A stretch of DNA of 60,248 nucleotides from Fimbriimonadaceae bacterium. Lineage in GTDB: Bacteria; Armatimonadota; Fimbriimonadia; Fimbriimonadales; Fimbriimonadaceae. The stretch covers positions 1 through 60,248 of the forward strand of contig JADLBH010000020.1 of the NCBI GenBank assembly GCA_020847855.1, read 5' to 3'. The translations under genes were made by a program, and so were the position numbers. Within the stretch, counting starts at the first letter, position 1, and the number at the start of each line of letters is the position of its first letter. The notes under the pieces were generated by a model that saw only the letters and a program-made list of their open reading frames with translations, was not told where the DNA came from and did not search any database. Positions 43,495 through 52,568 of this stretch are shown here, in pieces.

Positions 43495-44082
43495 TCACTG
43501 CTCCACGATCTCGCAAGAGGGCGCCATGTCGCGCAACGCCTCACGGTGGCCCGCGGTCACGCCGTGGAACCTGAGCACGATCCCCTTGCTACCCTCCCAT
43601 CGCGCGACCGTCTCCTTCACATAATCACGATCCTCGGTGGACATCAGCTCGGTGCCGCAATCGGTGACCACGTCCAACTCGACCGGGGACTTCCAGTGCG
43701 GGGCGCGCGAGTCAATCTTTCGGACGAGTACCGCGAGGTTCGTGCCTTTCGTGTTCGCCGTGTGGCTAACCAAGGGCTTGAGCAGGGTTCCCGCGTCGGC
43801 CCCGTCCAAAACACCTTTGCCGTCATAGACCTCGATGATCGAGACGTCGAAGCGGAACACGGCGAGGTGAGTGCCTCGACCGGTCTCCTCAACGAGCCTT
43901 CGGGCACGCGGGTAGAGCCGCTCCCACTCGCCCTTGGCGGACTCGGAGACGTCCACGGCCACCACGCGGGTTCCGATCGCGGGCCGTCCGCCCGCCGCGG
44001 CCCCGGCCGTGCCAGTGCTACAGCCGCCGGCCGCGAGGCAGCTCAAGGCTGCGCCCGCGCTAAGCCATCGAGGCGCCTTCAT
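43495..44082 (-). CDS. Predicted lipoprotein with von Willebrand A-like fold
   Basis: 195 aa. Lipobox LSCLAAGGC near residue 21. The domain starts TRVVAVDVSESAKGEWER, close to a MIDAS D-x-S-x-S motif, with a central strand RGTHLAVFRFDVSI and a later VELDVVTDCGTE. This is the VWA order, although the metal site is only partly conserved. It overlaps the upstream membrane-protein gene by 23 bp. Confidence 0.6.
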   Translation of the reverse strand: MKAPRWLSAGAALSCLAAGGCSTGTAGAAAGGRPAIGTRVVAVDVSESAKGEWERLYPRARRLVEETGRGTHLAVFRFDVSIIEVYDGKGVLDGADAGTLLKPLVSHTANTKGTNLAVLVRKIDSRAPHWKSPVELDVVTDCGTELMSTEDRDYVKETVARWEGSKGIVLRFHGVTAGHREALRDMAPSCEIVEQ

Positions 44083-45280
44083 CTTCCTCCTGGTTCCGCT
44101 CCCGGTTCTCGACCCACGGCACCTTCGTGGAGGAGCTGTGCCCGTCTGTTCGTCTCTGCTCGTCCGGGAGGATAGCTGCGAGGCCGTGGAGCGCGACCTC
44201 CCGCTCCTCGATCTCCTGGGTCAGGACGCCGATCTGCGAGATCAGGGCCTGAAGGCACCGGAAGTCGGGGTTGCCCTTGAGCGACTCCCACTCGGCCTCA
44301 CTTTCCAAGTCCGCTCGGCGGGCAAGCTGGAGCGCGTCGGTGTGCGCCTGGGCCTTGTCGCCGTAGACGGTCTCGGCGTGCTTCCCTAAGGAGTCGCGGT
44401 GCTCGACGGCCAACTGGTGGTTCTCGTCGTGGATCAGGGCTGCCTTTCGCTCCCGCTCGTGCCGCAGCGCTTCGATCCTCTCACGCTCGTTGGGCTCGTG
44501 CCTCCCTAGCACAAAGGAGCGCGCGCCGGTCGCGACGAGCAACGGGCACGTGACGGCGAGGGCGAGCGCGAGAAGCTGGAAGTACGGCGGTACGCTCGCC
44601 TCTGTGAGTTCCCGAGCGCGGATGTACTCCCGCATCGCCAAAGCTCCGAGATGGGCGTCCAACAGGCATCCGCCCAAGGTGACTGCTACGGCTGCCCATG
44701 GTCGGTGTGACTGCTCTCGCGGCAGGGCCGACTCGCGTCCGGCGTGCTTCCAGACCGTCGAGATCAGGATCTTGAGGGCGCCCAGGACGCACACACCGAG
44801 GATCGCTCCCGCATAGAGCACCCAGGTGTCGCGTCGCCAGCTGAATCCGACGAGCGTCATCAGGCCAAGACCGATCAGGGCCCCGATCACGACGGTGAAC
44901 GCCCAGAGCATGACGTCCGGCCACTTCGACGGCGGGTCGCTTGGCCCCTGGTGCTCGGGTACGTCCTGCGGCACAACCGCCAACGGCGGGAGCGGTGCAG
45001 GGCGGGCCACCGGCTCGATGGGGCTCGGCTCGGTGGCCTCGCGCCGCACGATCCGGATGAAGTTGTTGTCGGCGACCGAATACTGGAGGCCGATACGCCC
45101 AGCGGTGTCGCTCGCGCCCATCCTCAATTCGAGGCGCTTCGAGGTCATTCGCTCGATCTCCTCCTGGATCGCCTTTCGGGCGTTGCGGGCTTCCTCTGCT
45201 CGGGCTTGCCGGCTACGGTGGGTCGCATCGCGGTGCTGCGTAGGGTCGGGAGTCTCGTCTAGATTGGGAACGGTGCTCAT
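44060..45280 (-). CDS. Multi-helix membrane protein with coiled-coil ends
   Basis: 406 aa. A charged N-terminal helix (EEARNARKAIQEEIERMTSKR), a proline-rich linker, then about four to five membrane helices (VMLWAFTVVIGALIGLGLMTLV; WVLYAGAILGVCVLGALKIL; PPYFQLLALALAVTCPLLVA). A long C-terminal coiled coil follows (LRHERERKAALIHDENHQLAVEHRD). No family recognised. Paired with the VWA-like lipoprotein, so perhaps an envelope complex. Confidence 0.6.
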   Translation of the reverse strand: MSTVPNLDETPDPTQHRDATHRSRQARAEEARNARKAIQEEIERMTSKRLELRMGASDTAGRIGLQYSVADNNFIRIVRREATEPSPIEPVARPAPLPPLAVVPQDVPEHQGPSDPPSKWPDVMLWAFTVVIGALIGLGLMTLVGFSWRRDTWVLYAGAILGVCVLGALKILISTVWKHAGRESALPREQSHRPWAAVAVTLGGCLLDAHLGALAMREYIRARELTEASVPPYFQLLALALAVTCPLLVATGARSFVLGRHEPNERERIEALRHERERKAALIHDENHQLAVEHRDSLGKHAETVYGDKAQAHTDALQLARRADLESEAEWESLKGNPDFRCLQALISQIGVLTQEIEEREVALHGLAAILPDEQRRTDGHSSSTKVPWVENRERNQEEDEGASMA

Positions 45281-45530
45281 CTTCGGCTGGGAGTACTAAG
45301 TACGGGATCGCAGACGCGCGCGTTGCAACTTCAATAGGTGCGTTCGGCTACATGGCTCAAGAAGCCTCAAGATGATCGGATCTAAGGGGCCGGAACGGCC
45401 TGTGGCCACTTGAGAGCGGCGAACCGGAAAGCAAGATCAGGCGAAGCAAATGGAAGGTTGGTGCCGCGGTACGCCCCTTTGCTCCGCCTCTTCGTAGCTC
45501 GACGAGGCGCATCGGCTGTGTTGTGGCCGC

Positions 45531-46775
45531 TCAGCCGAAGATGCGATGCGCCGCCGCGACGCCGGCCAGGAGCGCGTCCACGTCGCCTTCATTGTTGTAG
45601 CAGGCGAACGAGGCGCGAACCGTGGCCGGGACGGCAAGCCGCTCCATGAGCGGCATACAACAGTGGTGCCCGACCCGCACGGCCACTCCGTGCTGATCGA
45701 GGACGGTCCCGAGATCGTGCGGGTGGGCCCAGTCTGCGACGAAGCTGACGATCCCTACCTTCACTTTGGACTTCCCCACAATTCGGACACCGGGGATCTC
45801 TCCCAAGCCGGCCGTCGCCAGCGTAGCGAGCCTCCGTTCATGCTTGTCGGCCTCTTCGACACCGATCCCGCCCAACCAGTCGAGGGCCTTGGCGAATCCG
45901 ACCGCCCCCGCCACGTGCGGCGTCCCCGGCTCCAGGCGGTTGGGGAGATCGGCATAGGTGCTTTTCTCGAAGCGGACGGATCGGATCATGTCGCCCCCCC
46001 CTTGATACGGGGGTAGCGCATCAAGTAGCTCGAACCGCCCGTACAGCGCACCGATCCCCATGGGGCCATATGCCTTGTGTGCGCTCATCGTGCAGAAGTC
46101 GGTACCGATTTCATGAACATCCATGGCCAGGTGGGCGAGGGCTTGGGCACAATCGAGCAACACCAGCGCATCGTGCTCGTGGGCGAGTCGTACTGCTTCG
46201 GCCACGGGTTGGACCGTGCCGAGCGCATTGCATACATGCTTGAGGCCGAGGAGCCGAACACTCCCCTCAATCAAGTGACGTCTAAGGTCCTCTAGGTCGA
46301 GCAGGCCATCCTCGTCCACGGCGACGGGCTGAACCTGCGCCCCGGTCGCATCCGCCGCCATCTGCCATGGGACGATGTTTGCGTGGTGCTCGGCGTGGGA
46401 GAGCAGAACGACGTCACCCTTACCGAGGTTCCTCCGTCCCCACGTGGCGGCGACGAGGTTGACCGCCTCGGTGCAGCCCTTGGTGAAGACGATCTCCTCT
46501 GGCGCCGCTGCCCCGATCCATCGCCCCACCGTGGCGCGCGAAGCTTCGTAAGCTACCGTCGCAGCCTGACCGAGCGTGTGTACACCTCGGTTCACGTTTG
46601 CGTTCGCCGAGCGGTAATAGTCGCTCACGGCCGCGATCACGGCCTCAGGTTTTTGGGTGGTGGCGGCGTTGTCGAGGTAGGCAAGCGGATGCCCGTTCAT
46701 CGTCTGGGCGAGGGCGGGGAACTGGGAGCGAACCCCTGCAAGCCAGACACGGTCCAACGCCCTATCCTCTATCAT
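45531..46775 (-). CDS. sufS: Cysteine desulfurase SufS
   Basis: 414 aa PLP enzyme that releases sulfur from cysteine for Fe-S clusters. Type II (SufS/CsdA) features: YLDNAATTQKPEAVIAAVSDYYRSANANVNRG at the start (cited by its ends), SHAEHHANIVPWQ, the PLP Lys in FCTMSAHKAYGPMGIGALYG and the catalytic Cys loop VRVGHHCCMPLM followed by VRASFACYNNEGDVDAL. Its start is 3 bp after the sdhA stop, suggesting one transcript. Confidence 0.95.
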   Translation of the reverse strand: MIEDRALDRVWLAGVRSQFPALAQTMNGHPLAYLDNAATTQKPEAVIAAVSDYYRSANANVNRGVHTLGQAATVAYEASRATVGRWIGAAAPEEIVFTKGCTEAVNLVAATWGRRNLGKGDVVLLSHAEHHANIVPWQMAADATGAQVQPVAVDEDGLLDLEDLRRHLIEGSVRLLGLKHVCNALGTVQPVAEAVRLAHEHDALVLLDCAQALAHLAMDVHEIGTDFCTMSAHKAYGPMGIGALYGRFELLDALPPYQGGGDMIRSVRFEKSTYADLPNRLEPGTPHVAGAVGFAKALDWLGGIGVEEADKHERRLATLATAGLGEIPGVRIVGKSKVKVGIVSFVADWAHPHDLGTVLDQHGVAVRVGHHCCMPLMERLAVPATVRASFACYNNEGDVDALLAGVAAAHRIFG

Positions 46776-46778
46776 GGG

Positions 46779-48683
46779 TCACCCGGTCGGCTCAGCCAGG
46801 GCGTCCTCGCCCATGATGAGCTTGACGACCTTGTTCTGGTTGATCTTGTAGTTGCGGGCGCGAGGGGGAACATAGTTGCACTCGATCGGCTCCGAAATAT
46901 CGATGACCGGCCCGTTGGGAGCCCACGTCGCCTTCGTGGTCTTGAGCCAGTTCTCGTCGTCCCGATCGGGGGTGTCGAGCTTAAAGTGGGCGCCGCGGGA
47001 CTCGTTGCGGGCGATCGCTCCGGCCACGATGGCCTTGCTCATCTCGATCATGTCTTGGAGCGAACGGACGAAGGGGACGGCTTGGTTGGTCCACGTGGAG
47101 TCGTCGAGCAGGCCGCACTGGTGCGAACGTGCCGCGAGCTCGTCGAGCTTGCCTTGAGTGGCGATCAGGTCCTTCTGTAGGCGCCAGATGCCGCAGTTGT
47201 CCCACATTGCCTCCTGGAGCTCCGCGAGCAAGCCATAGGGGTTCTCGGTGCCCTCGGCCTTTGCCAAACCTTGATAGCGTGACTGCTGCTCCCGTGTTGC
47301 CTCTTCCGCGACGCTGGTCGGGAGGCTCTCCCAACCCCCCCCCTCAGGAAGGTTCCTCAGGTATGCCTCCACGCCGAGGGACGCGAGTTCGCCTCCCGTG
47401 AGGCACGAGAGCAACGAGTTGGCCCCCAGGCGATTGGCGCCGTGATATTGGTACTCGCACTCCCCTGCAGCAAAGAGCCCCGCCATCGAGGTCTGTTGGT
47501 TGCGCGGGCTCGCGGTGTCCAGCGTCTCCCCGTTGTGGCCCTTCTCATAGTCCACCCAAAGTCCGCCCATGGTGTAGTGGACCGCAGGATAGATCCGCAT
47601 CGGGTTGTCTATCGGGTCCTCGCGCATGAACTTCTCATAAATCTCGAGCACCCCGCCGAGTTTGTCGTTGATCAGGTCGCGGCTCCAGCCGAGCTCACGG
47701 TGCAGGTGGCCAATGTCCAGATAGACTTGCTTTCGCCTTCCGACCCCCTTGTCCATCCGGCAGACGCAGTAGATCGCAAAGCTCACCAGGTCCCGGCTCA
47801 AGAGGTTGCCGTACTTCGGGTCGAGTTCCTCGCAGAAGTACCAGCGGTCGCTCTCCGGTATGTCGAGCGGCTTGCGCCCGTCCATAGGGTCGCGTGGGGT
47901 CCATAGTCGCCCTCCCTCCCCTCGGACGCTCTCGCTGATGAGCCGGCACTTGTCCTCGCCGGGGATCGCGGTCGGGTGAATCTGCACCATCTCGGGGTTG
48001 CCGTAGACCGCGCCTTGTTGATAGCAGATGCTCACCGGTTCCCCTGAGTTGATGACCGAGTTCGTGCTCTTGCCAAAGATGACCCCGTTGCCCCCGCTTG
48101 CGATCACGGTGGCGTCCGCGGGGAATGACCTCACCTCCATGGTTCTCAGGTCTTGCGCGGTGATGCCACGGCAGCGCTCGTTCCCGTCTTTGATCAACCC
48201 GACCATGGTCCAGCCTTCGTATTTCTCGACCTGGCCGGAGACCTCGAACCGTCGCACTTGCTCGTCCAGGGCATAGAGCAACTGTTGGCCGGTCGTGGCA
48301 CCCGCATAGGCGGTGCGGTGCTTCAGCGTGCCGCCGAATCGTCGGAAACTCAGCATCCCTTCGCTCGTGCGGTTGAAGGGCACCCCCATCCGGTCGAGGA
48401 GGTAGATCATGGCCGGTGCCCGCTCGGCCATTCGCATGACCGGTGGCTGGTGGTTGAGGAAATCCCCGCCGGTGACCGTGTCCTCGAAGTGGAGGTAGGG
48501 GCTGTCGTCCTCCCCGCGGAGGTTCACGGCACCATTGATCCCGCCCTGAGCGCACACGCTATGGCTCCTCTTCACCGGAACGATGCTAAAGAGTTGGACC
48601 TTGTGACCGGCCTCCGCCAGCTTCATGGTGGTCATCAGGCCGGCAAGGCCCCCTCCGACAACGGCGACGCATCGTTCCTTCAT
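46779..48683 (-). CDS. sdhA: Succinate dehydrogenase/fumarate reductase flavoprotein subunit
   Basis: 634 aa. FAD-binding VAVVGGGLAGLMTTMKLAEAG, the covalent-flavin His region HSVCAQGGINGAVN, and the active-site segments HPTAIPG, GEGGRLWTPRDP and HYTMGGLWVDYE, then LFAAGECEYQYHGANRLGANSLLSC. The insertion pattern fits the type B complexes (Bacillus/Bacteroidetes-like). sdhB and a membrane anchor are not in the window on either side, which is unusual; they may be encoded elsewhere. Confidence 0.95.
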   Translation of the reverse strand: MKERCVAVVGGGLAGLMTTMKLAEAGHKVQLFSIVPVKRSHSVCAQGGINGAVNLRGEDDSPYLHFEDTVTGGDFLNHQPPVMRMAERAPAMIYLLDRMGVPFNRTSEGMLSFRRFGGTLKHRTAYAGATTGQQLLYALDEQVRRFEVSGQVEKYEGWTMVGLIKDGNERCRGITAQDLRTMEVRSFPADATVIASGGNGVIFGKSTNSVINSGEPVSICYQQGAVYGNPEMVQIHPTAIPGEDKCRLISESVRGEGGRLWTPRDPMDGRKPLDIPESDRWYFCEELDPKYGNLLSRDLVSFAIYCVCRMDKGVGRRKQVYLDIGHLHRELGWSRDLINDKLGGVLEIYEKFMREDPIDNPMRIYPAVHYTMGGLWVDYEKGHNGETLDTASPRNQQTSMAGLFAAGECEYQYHGANRLGANSLLSCLTGGELASLGVEAYLRNLPEGGGWESLPTSVAEEATREQQSRYQGLAKAEGTENPYGLLAELQEAMWDNCGIWRLQKDLIATQGKLDELAARSHQCGLLDDSTWTNQAVPFVRSLQDMIEMSKAIVAGAIARNESRGAHFKLDTPDRDDENWLKTTKATWAPNGPVIDISEPIECNYVPPRARNYKINQNKVVKLIMGEDALAEPTG

Positions 48684-48752
48684 GGTTGCTGGAACCTACG
48701 GTACCTGAGGACGCCACCGGGGTCCAGCCCCAGGGCCGGGCTCGGCCCGTGA

Positions 48753-49775
48753 CTAGTCCGGCGTGTCTACAATCACACTGACTGGGCTGTGGTCGCTCGT
48801 CCTGGCGGCCTGGGGCAAGGAAGCGTTCGAGAGGGCGTGAACCTCGTGCTCCACCTTGCCGGCCCCTGGCCCGATTCGCCAAGGGCACGATCCGTTCGTG
48901 AGCGACTGCGTGAACAAAATGTGATCGAGAAGGATCGGTTTGGGCTCGGTCTCGTTCACCACGAAGTCGGCGAACTTCGCCGTCCAGCGAAGATCTTGCG
49001 GAAAGTCGAACAGGGCATGGAAGAGGTAGCGCCCGGAAAAGAATACGTCGCCTTGGATGTTGCTGATCAGATCGAAGAAGAGAAAGCGATCCTCGAACCA
49101 TTCTTTGCCAGGGCCATCGTTGAAGTCCCCCATGACGAAGATAGCGGGGTTGGGCGTTTGGTCGAACCGCGCGTCCACATAGTCGCGAACGTTGGTCGCC
49201 TCGCGGGCCATTTTCATACGCGCCTCGACGGCCTTTCTCATGAAAGCGGGAGGGTCGCTCTGCCACAAGGATTTCCCCATATTGATGAACTTGCTCTTGA
49301 GGTGGAGGCCGATCAACTCGATCCGGTTCCCGCTCACATCGAGCACCAACGTTTGTGGGTGTCGGTAGTGGCTATGGGTGCTCGGAGTGGTCTCGCCCCA
49401 GCGGTAAACCTCAAAGCTCTTCTCCGTAAAGTCGTCCCAAACCTCGGGGGCGAGAAGCGAGGCAGATTGCGCCAAATGGGGCCTCACGAGCCACCACACC
49501 CACTGTTGCCCCTGCTGCGCGTATCGTTGGGCCTCGGTCGCCGAACCAGGTGGGAGCTTGACCGGCACATAATCCCCGGCAAGGAGACCGTTGGCCACCT
49601 CGTCTATCGCAGACTCACCCTTGGGGCCCTCCAACAGGCACCAGATGTCAGGATCGAGCCTACGCACCTCTTCCACGACCGCATCGCGCCGCCGGGACGA
49701 GTTTGTCGAGAGATTGGGCTGGATCAAGCGCTCCATGTGCGCAACGTTCCAACTCACGATCTTGAGTTTTCCCAT
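48753..49775 (-). CDS. Endonuclease/exonuclease/phosphatase family protein
   Basis: 340 aa. Starts KLKIVSWNVAHMERLIQPNL, the first strand of the EEP fold with catalytic Asn, followed by VVEEVRRLDPDIWCLLEGPKG (Glu metal ligand), VMGDFNDGPGKEWFE and the closing ASDHSPVSV-like RTSDHSPVSVIVDTPD. Cytoplasmic; the substrate could be DNA or a phosphoester. Its first 40 codons are duplicated at 52203-52424. Confidence 0.87.
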   Translation of the reverse strand: MGKLKIVSWNVAHMERLIQPNLSTNSSRRRDAVVEEVRRLDPDIWCLLEGPKGESAIDEVANGLLAGDYVPVKLPPGSATEAQRYAQQGQQWVWWLVRPHLAQSASLLAPEVWDDFTEKSFEVYRWGETTPSTHSHYRHPQTLVLDVSGNRIELIGLHLKSKFINMGKSLWQSDPPAFMRKAVEARMKMAREATNVRDYVDARFDQTPNPAIFVMGDFNDGPGKEWFEDRFLFFDLISNIQGDVFFSGRYLFHALFDFPQDLRWTAKFADFVVNETEPKPILLDHILFTQSLTNGSCPWRIGPGAGKVEHEVHALSNASLPQAARTSDHSPVSVIVDTPD

Positions 49776-49884
49776 ACAAGAAAGTGTACAGGGACGGGGC
49801 TCGACTTTGGGATGAGGCTACACGATGCGGTGGGAACTCGGCGGACGGCTAGAGGTTGGCTTGTCGAGCACACTCGGAAGCACC

Positions 49885-50508
49885 CTAGCTGGCCTCGGCG
49901 AGCGCCTTGAGACGGTTCAGTGCCTCGCCCCATGCGTTCCGCAGCCCGTCGGCCTCGCCGCGAGTCTGGATTCGGGAGGTCATGACGTTCATCATGCACT
50001 TGCCTTTGTTCTCTTGGAACATTACGTCCACGGTCATCGGGGCAGAGCAGCCTGGGTGTTCCCAGGTGAATCGAAGGTCTTTGTCCGGGCGGACCCGCGT
50101 GAAGGTCGCGCGGCACCCGCCGCCGCACGCGAGCTTTCCGCCCTCGGTGACTTCCTGGGTCGCGTCGTCGCCGAAGACCTCGCGGAAGCGTGCAAGGTCC
50201 GTCCAAAGGGCGTAGACGCTCTGCACCGGTGCCGCGATGTTCTTCGTGCAGCAAATCGAGTAACCCTCGGCCAGCCCGTCCTTCTTCTTCACGCCATGGT
50301 GGGCCTCGTACTCCACATAGATCGTCGTAGGCCACCAGGCGTCCTTCGTGCCGATCGTGTCGTAGAGGTGGCTCGTCGAGTCGCGGCGGCCCTTCTCAAG
50401 ACCGCCGATCTCATCGAGGACGAGGAACCATTCGGCGAACGACTTGCCGGTGGCGGCCTTGCAAGCCTCGTCGGTCACGGGGTGGTCAGGAGTGTTGGAT
50501 ACTTTCAT
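49885..50508 (-). CDS. DUF4287 plus SRPBCC (AHSA1-like) protein
   Basis: 207 aa from ATG 50508. The first 70 residues resemble DUF4287 (DEACKAATGKSFAEWFLVLDEIGG...YVEYEAHHGVKKK); the rest is an SRPBCC/START-like domain (YSICCTKNIAAPVQSVYALWTD...TWEHPGCSAPMTVDVMFQENKGKCMM). This combination is common next to small TetR or ArsR regulators. The gene overlaps the tetR end by 23 bp, so it is probably controlled with it. An upstream start (50601) would add residues from inside tetR. Confidence 0.78.
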   Translation of the reverse strand: MKVSNTPDHPVTDEACKAATGKSFAEWFLVLDEIGGLEKGRRDSTSHLYDTIGTKDAWWPTTIYVEYEAHHGVKKKDGLAEGYSICCTKNIAAPVQSVYALWTDLARFREVFGDDATQEVTEGGKLACGGGCRATFTRVRPDKDLRFTWEHPGCSAPMTVDVMFQENKGKCMMNVMTSRIQTRGEADGLRNAWGEALNRLKALAEAS

Positions 50509-51148
50509 CTTGATGCTCTGTAGGTTCAGGTAACGGCCGAGGGGAACTCCATTCAGTACCCTCGGCCAGGAGTCGGTCGTAGTGCGAGCGGAGCTGCGCA
50601 ACGGCAGAATCGAACGGATCCAAGTTGCGGTAAGTCTTGGCGAGCATCACAGCGCCCTCCATCACCGTGAGGGTGAAAAGCGCGAGCGCCCTAGGGTCGG
50701 TATCGAGCGGCAACCGGTCCTGCGCGGCAACAACGTTCGCCTCTATGGCGGCTAGCCAGTTCTCGAAGTTCTCCCGGATCAAGGTTCGCGCAGCCGGGTG
50801 CGAATTGCTGAGCTCTAAAGCGAGGTTGCCAATGGGACAACCGTACTCAAACTCAAGTATGAGAAGGAGCTGACGGTAGCCGTCCAACACACCGAAAACA
50901 CGTTCGATAGGATCGTCAATACGGGCGTAGACGAACTGCAGGAGTCCTTCATCAATATTGTCGCGATACCATGTAAGGACGGCGAGCAGTAGATCCTCCT
51001 TCGTCGGGAAGAAGTGGTAGAGGCTGCCACTGTTCGCCCCTGAGGTCTTGAGAATCTGTGCGATTCCGGTAGCGTGGTATCCCTTTAGCAAGAAGAGGTC
51101 GCGGGCTGCCTCGACGAGTCGCTCCCGGGTCTGTGCCACCGGTGCCAC
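50486..51148 (-). CDS. TetR-family transcriptional regulator
   Basis: 220 aa. Helix-turn-helix: TRERLVEAARDLFLLKGYHATGIAQILKTSGANSGSLYHFFPTKEDLLLAVL (cited by its ends), the standard TetR DNA-binding domain. The C-terminal ligand domain (GYRQLLLILEFEYGCPIGNLALELS) resembles the TetR_C_33/AcrR-like group. It overlaps and probably regulates the SRPBCC gene downstream. Confidence 0.9.
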   Translation of the reverse strand: MAPVAQTRERLVEAARDLFLLKGYHATGIAQILKTSGANSGSLYHFFPTKEDLLLAVLTWYRDNIDEGLLQFVYARIDDPIERVFGVLDGYRQLLLILEFEYGCPIGNLALELSNSHPAARTLIRENFENWLAAIEANVVAAQDRLPLDTDPRALALFTLTVMEGAVMLAKTYRNLDPFDSAVAQLRSHYDRLLAEGTEWSSPRPLPEPTEHQDESIQHS

Positions 51149-51149
51149 C

Positions 51150-52196
51150 TTATCGCTTTGTCCTTCGTGTTGCTCGAACCGTCAATTCGGTGGGGGCGAC
51201 GGCTTGGGCGAGCTTTCCTTCGAACTCGACGTTCCAGCCAGTTGGCACTTGGATCCCGTTCAGGTTCTTAAAGCCAGTGAAGACGAGCTTGCGCGCGCCG
51301 TAGGCCCCGCTCGGTCCCCTGCCGCGAGACTCGATCGCTCGCACTTCGCCCGTCTTTGGATCGGTCCAGATCCGAACCGACGTTCCACTTCGGTAGAGCT
51401 CGAACGAGCCGTCCTCCTTACCCACGAGGGTTCGATCCTTGTGTAGGCCGTTGATCAAGGAAGGAAGGAGGGTGTGATCGCGAATCCTAACCAGTTCACG
51501 AGCTTGGGCGGAATAGAAGGGTTCACGCTTGCCGCTCGGCGACTCGAAGTATCCGGAATCGCCCTGCGCGACAGTTCTGAACACGTCTTTGCCATAGGTC
51601 AGGACTTGCTCGTACTCGTTTGGATAGACGAATCGGAGCGTCTCCTCCACCGGGAAGTCCTTGCCTCCTTGGCGGTATGTGCTCCGAACGGATTCTTCGT
51701 ACGTGGACACGTCGAGGAGCGCTTCCTTGCCGCCCATCCATTGGACCACGCGGTCAAAGCAACGTTGCCCTTCCAGCGCTTCTTCCGGCGATCCGACTGG
51801 TTTCGCGTCATCGCGCTCGATTCGCGGTTCAGGGTCGGCCAAGAAACTGCTCCGGCAGCCGTCCGAGGCGAAGAGATAGAGCTTCCCGCCGGAGACGGCG
51901 TAGCGCTCGATGGAACCCCGTCCTCCGAGGGATCCCATCTTGCCGCACCCGCCTCCGAGCTGAATCTCGTACTTGCTGGTGGCTTCGAATCGCGCCTTGT
52001 TGGGCTCGCTGGTGAACAGATAGCGGTAGCCCTCCTTGTCCACCCAAATGCTCGGGTCGCCAGGGACATCCCTGCCGTGATCAATGAGCTCGACAGGATC
52101 GGACTTGAACGTTCCAAGCGGAGCGTCCTGTGTGTGATGAAAGGCTGCGGTGAGTAGGGAGAGAATCACTTGGGAGCTCCTGAGTTGATCGTTCAA
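51150..52196 (-). CDS. Secreted protein with YHS-like repeats
   Basis: 348 aa. A weak signal (VILSLLTAAFHHTQ), then DPSIWVDKEGYRYLFTSEPNKARFEATSKYEIQLGGGCGKMG and KLYLFASDGCRSSFLADPEPRI (each cited by its ends). Both resemble YHS domains, in which a Cys and an aromatic pair bind metal. The second half is beta-rich, like a LolA-type lipoprotein-carrier fold (YRQGGKDFPVEETLRFVYPNEYEQVLTYGKD). The stop is 1 bp before tetR, so the three genes may form an operon. Confidence 0.65.
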   Translation of the reverse strand: MNDQLRSSQVILSLLTAAFHHTQDAPLGTFKSDPVELIDHGRDVPGDPSIWVDKEGYRYLFTSEPNKARFEATSKYEIQLGGGCGKMGSLGGRGSIERYAVSGGKLYLFASDGCRSSFLADPEPRIERDDAKPVGSPEEALEGQRCFDRVVQWMGGKEALLDVSTYEESVRSTYRQGGKDFPVEETLRFVYPNEYEQVLTYGKDVFRTVAQGDSGYFESPSGKREPFYSAQARELVRIRDHTLLPSLINGLHKDRTLVGKEDGSFELYRSGTSVRIWTDPKTGEVRAIESRGRGPSGAYGARKLVFTGFKNLNGIQVPTGWNVEFEGKLAQAVAPTELTVRATRRTKR

Positions 52197-52202
52197 CTAG
52201 GA

Positions 52203-52424
52203 TCATGGCACACGCTGGATTGCCCAGTCAAGCCCTGGAGCAACCATTGTCCGCGTGCGGCTCCCCAGCCTTGTTGGCCATGACCCCGGCGTGGTGCCTC
52301 GATTGAGCCTTGGCACCTCGCTCACGATCGCGTCGCGTCGCCGTGTCAAGGCCGTGGACAGGTAGGGCTGGATCAGGCGTCGCATGTGTGCGACGTTCCA
52401 ACTCTCGACCCTGAGCTTTCCCAT
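52203..52424 (-). pseudogene. 5' fragment of the endonuclease/exonuclease/phosphatase gene
   Basis: From ATG 52424 the frame gives GKLRVESWNVAHMRRLIQPYLSTALTRRRDAIVSEV, closely matching the start of 48753-49775. After about 42 residues it loses similarity and ends in unrelated codons. The catalytic parts are missing. A partial duplication, now inactive. Confidence 0.82.
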
Positions 52425-52568
52425 AGGAGAGGACGTACAAGGGCTCTGCACGCATCTGTCGGTTCTTCCTCGGGTTCTCGAGTTCGTCGTCGAGGACCCT
52501 GGGGGAACGATGCGCACAGGGTTCGGCTAGGTTGTCCTTCCATGCGCGGGCCTCGGCTTACCCGAGGC

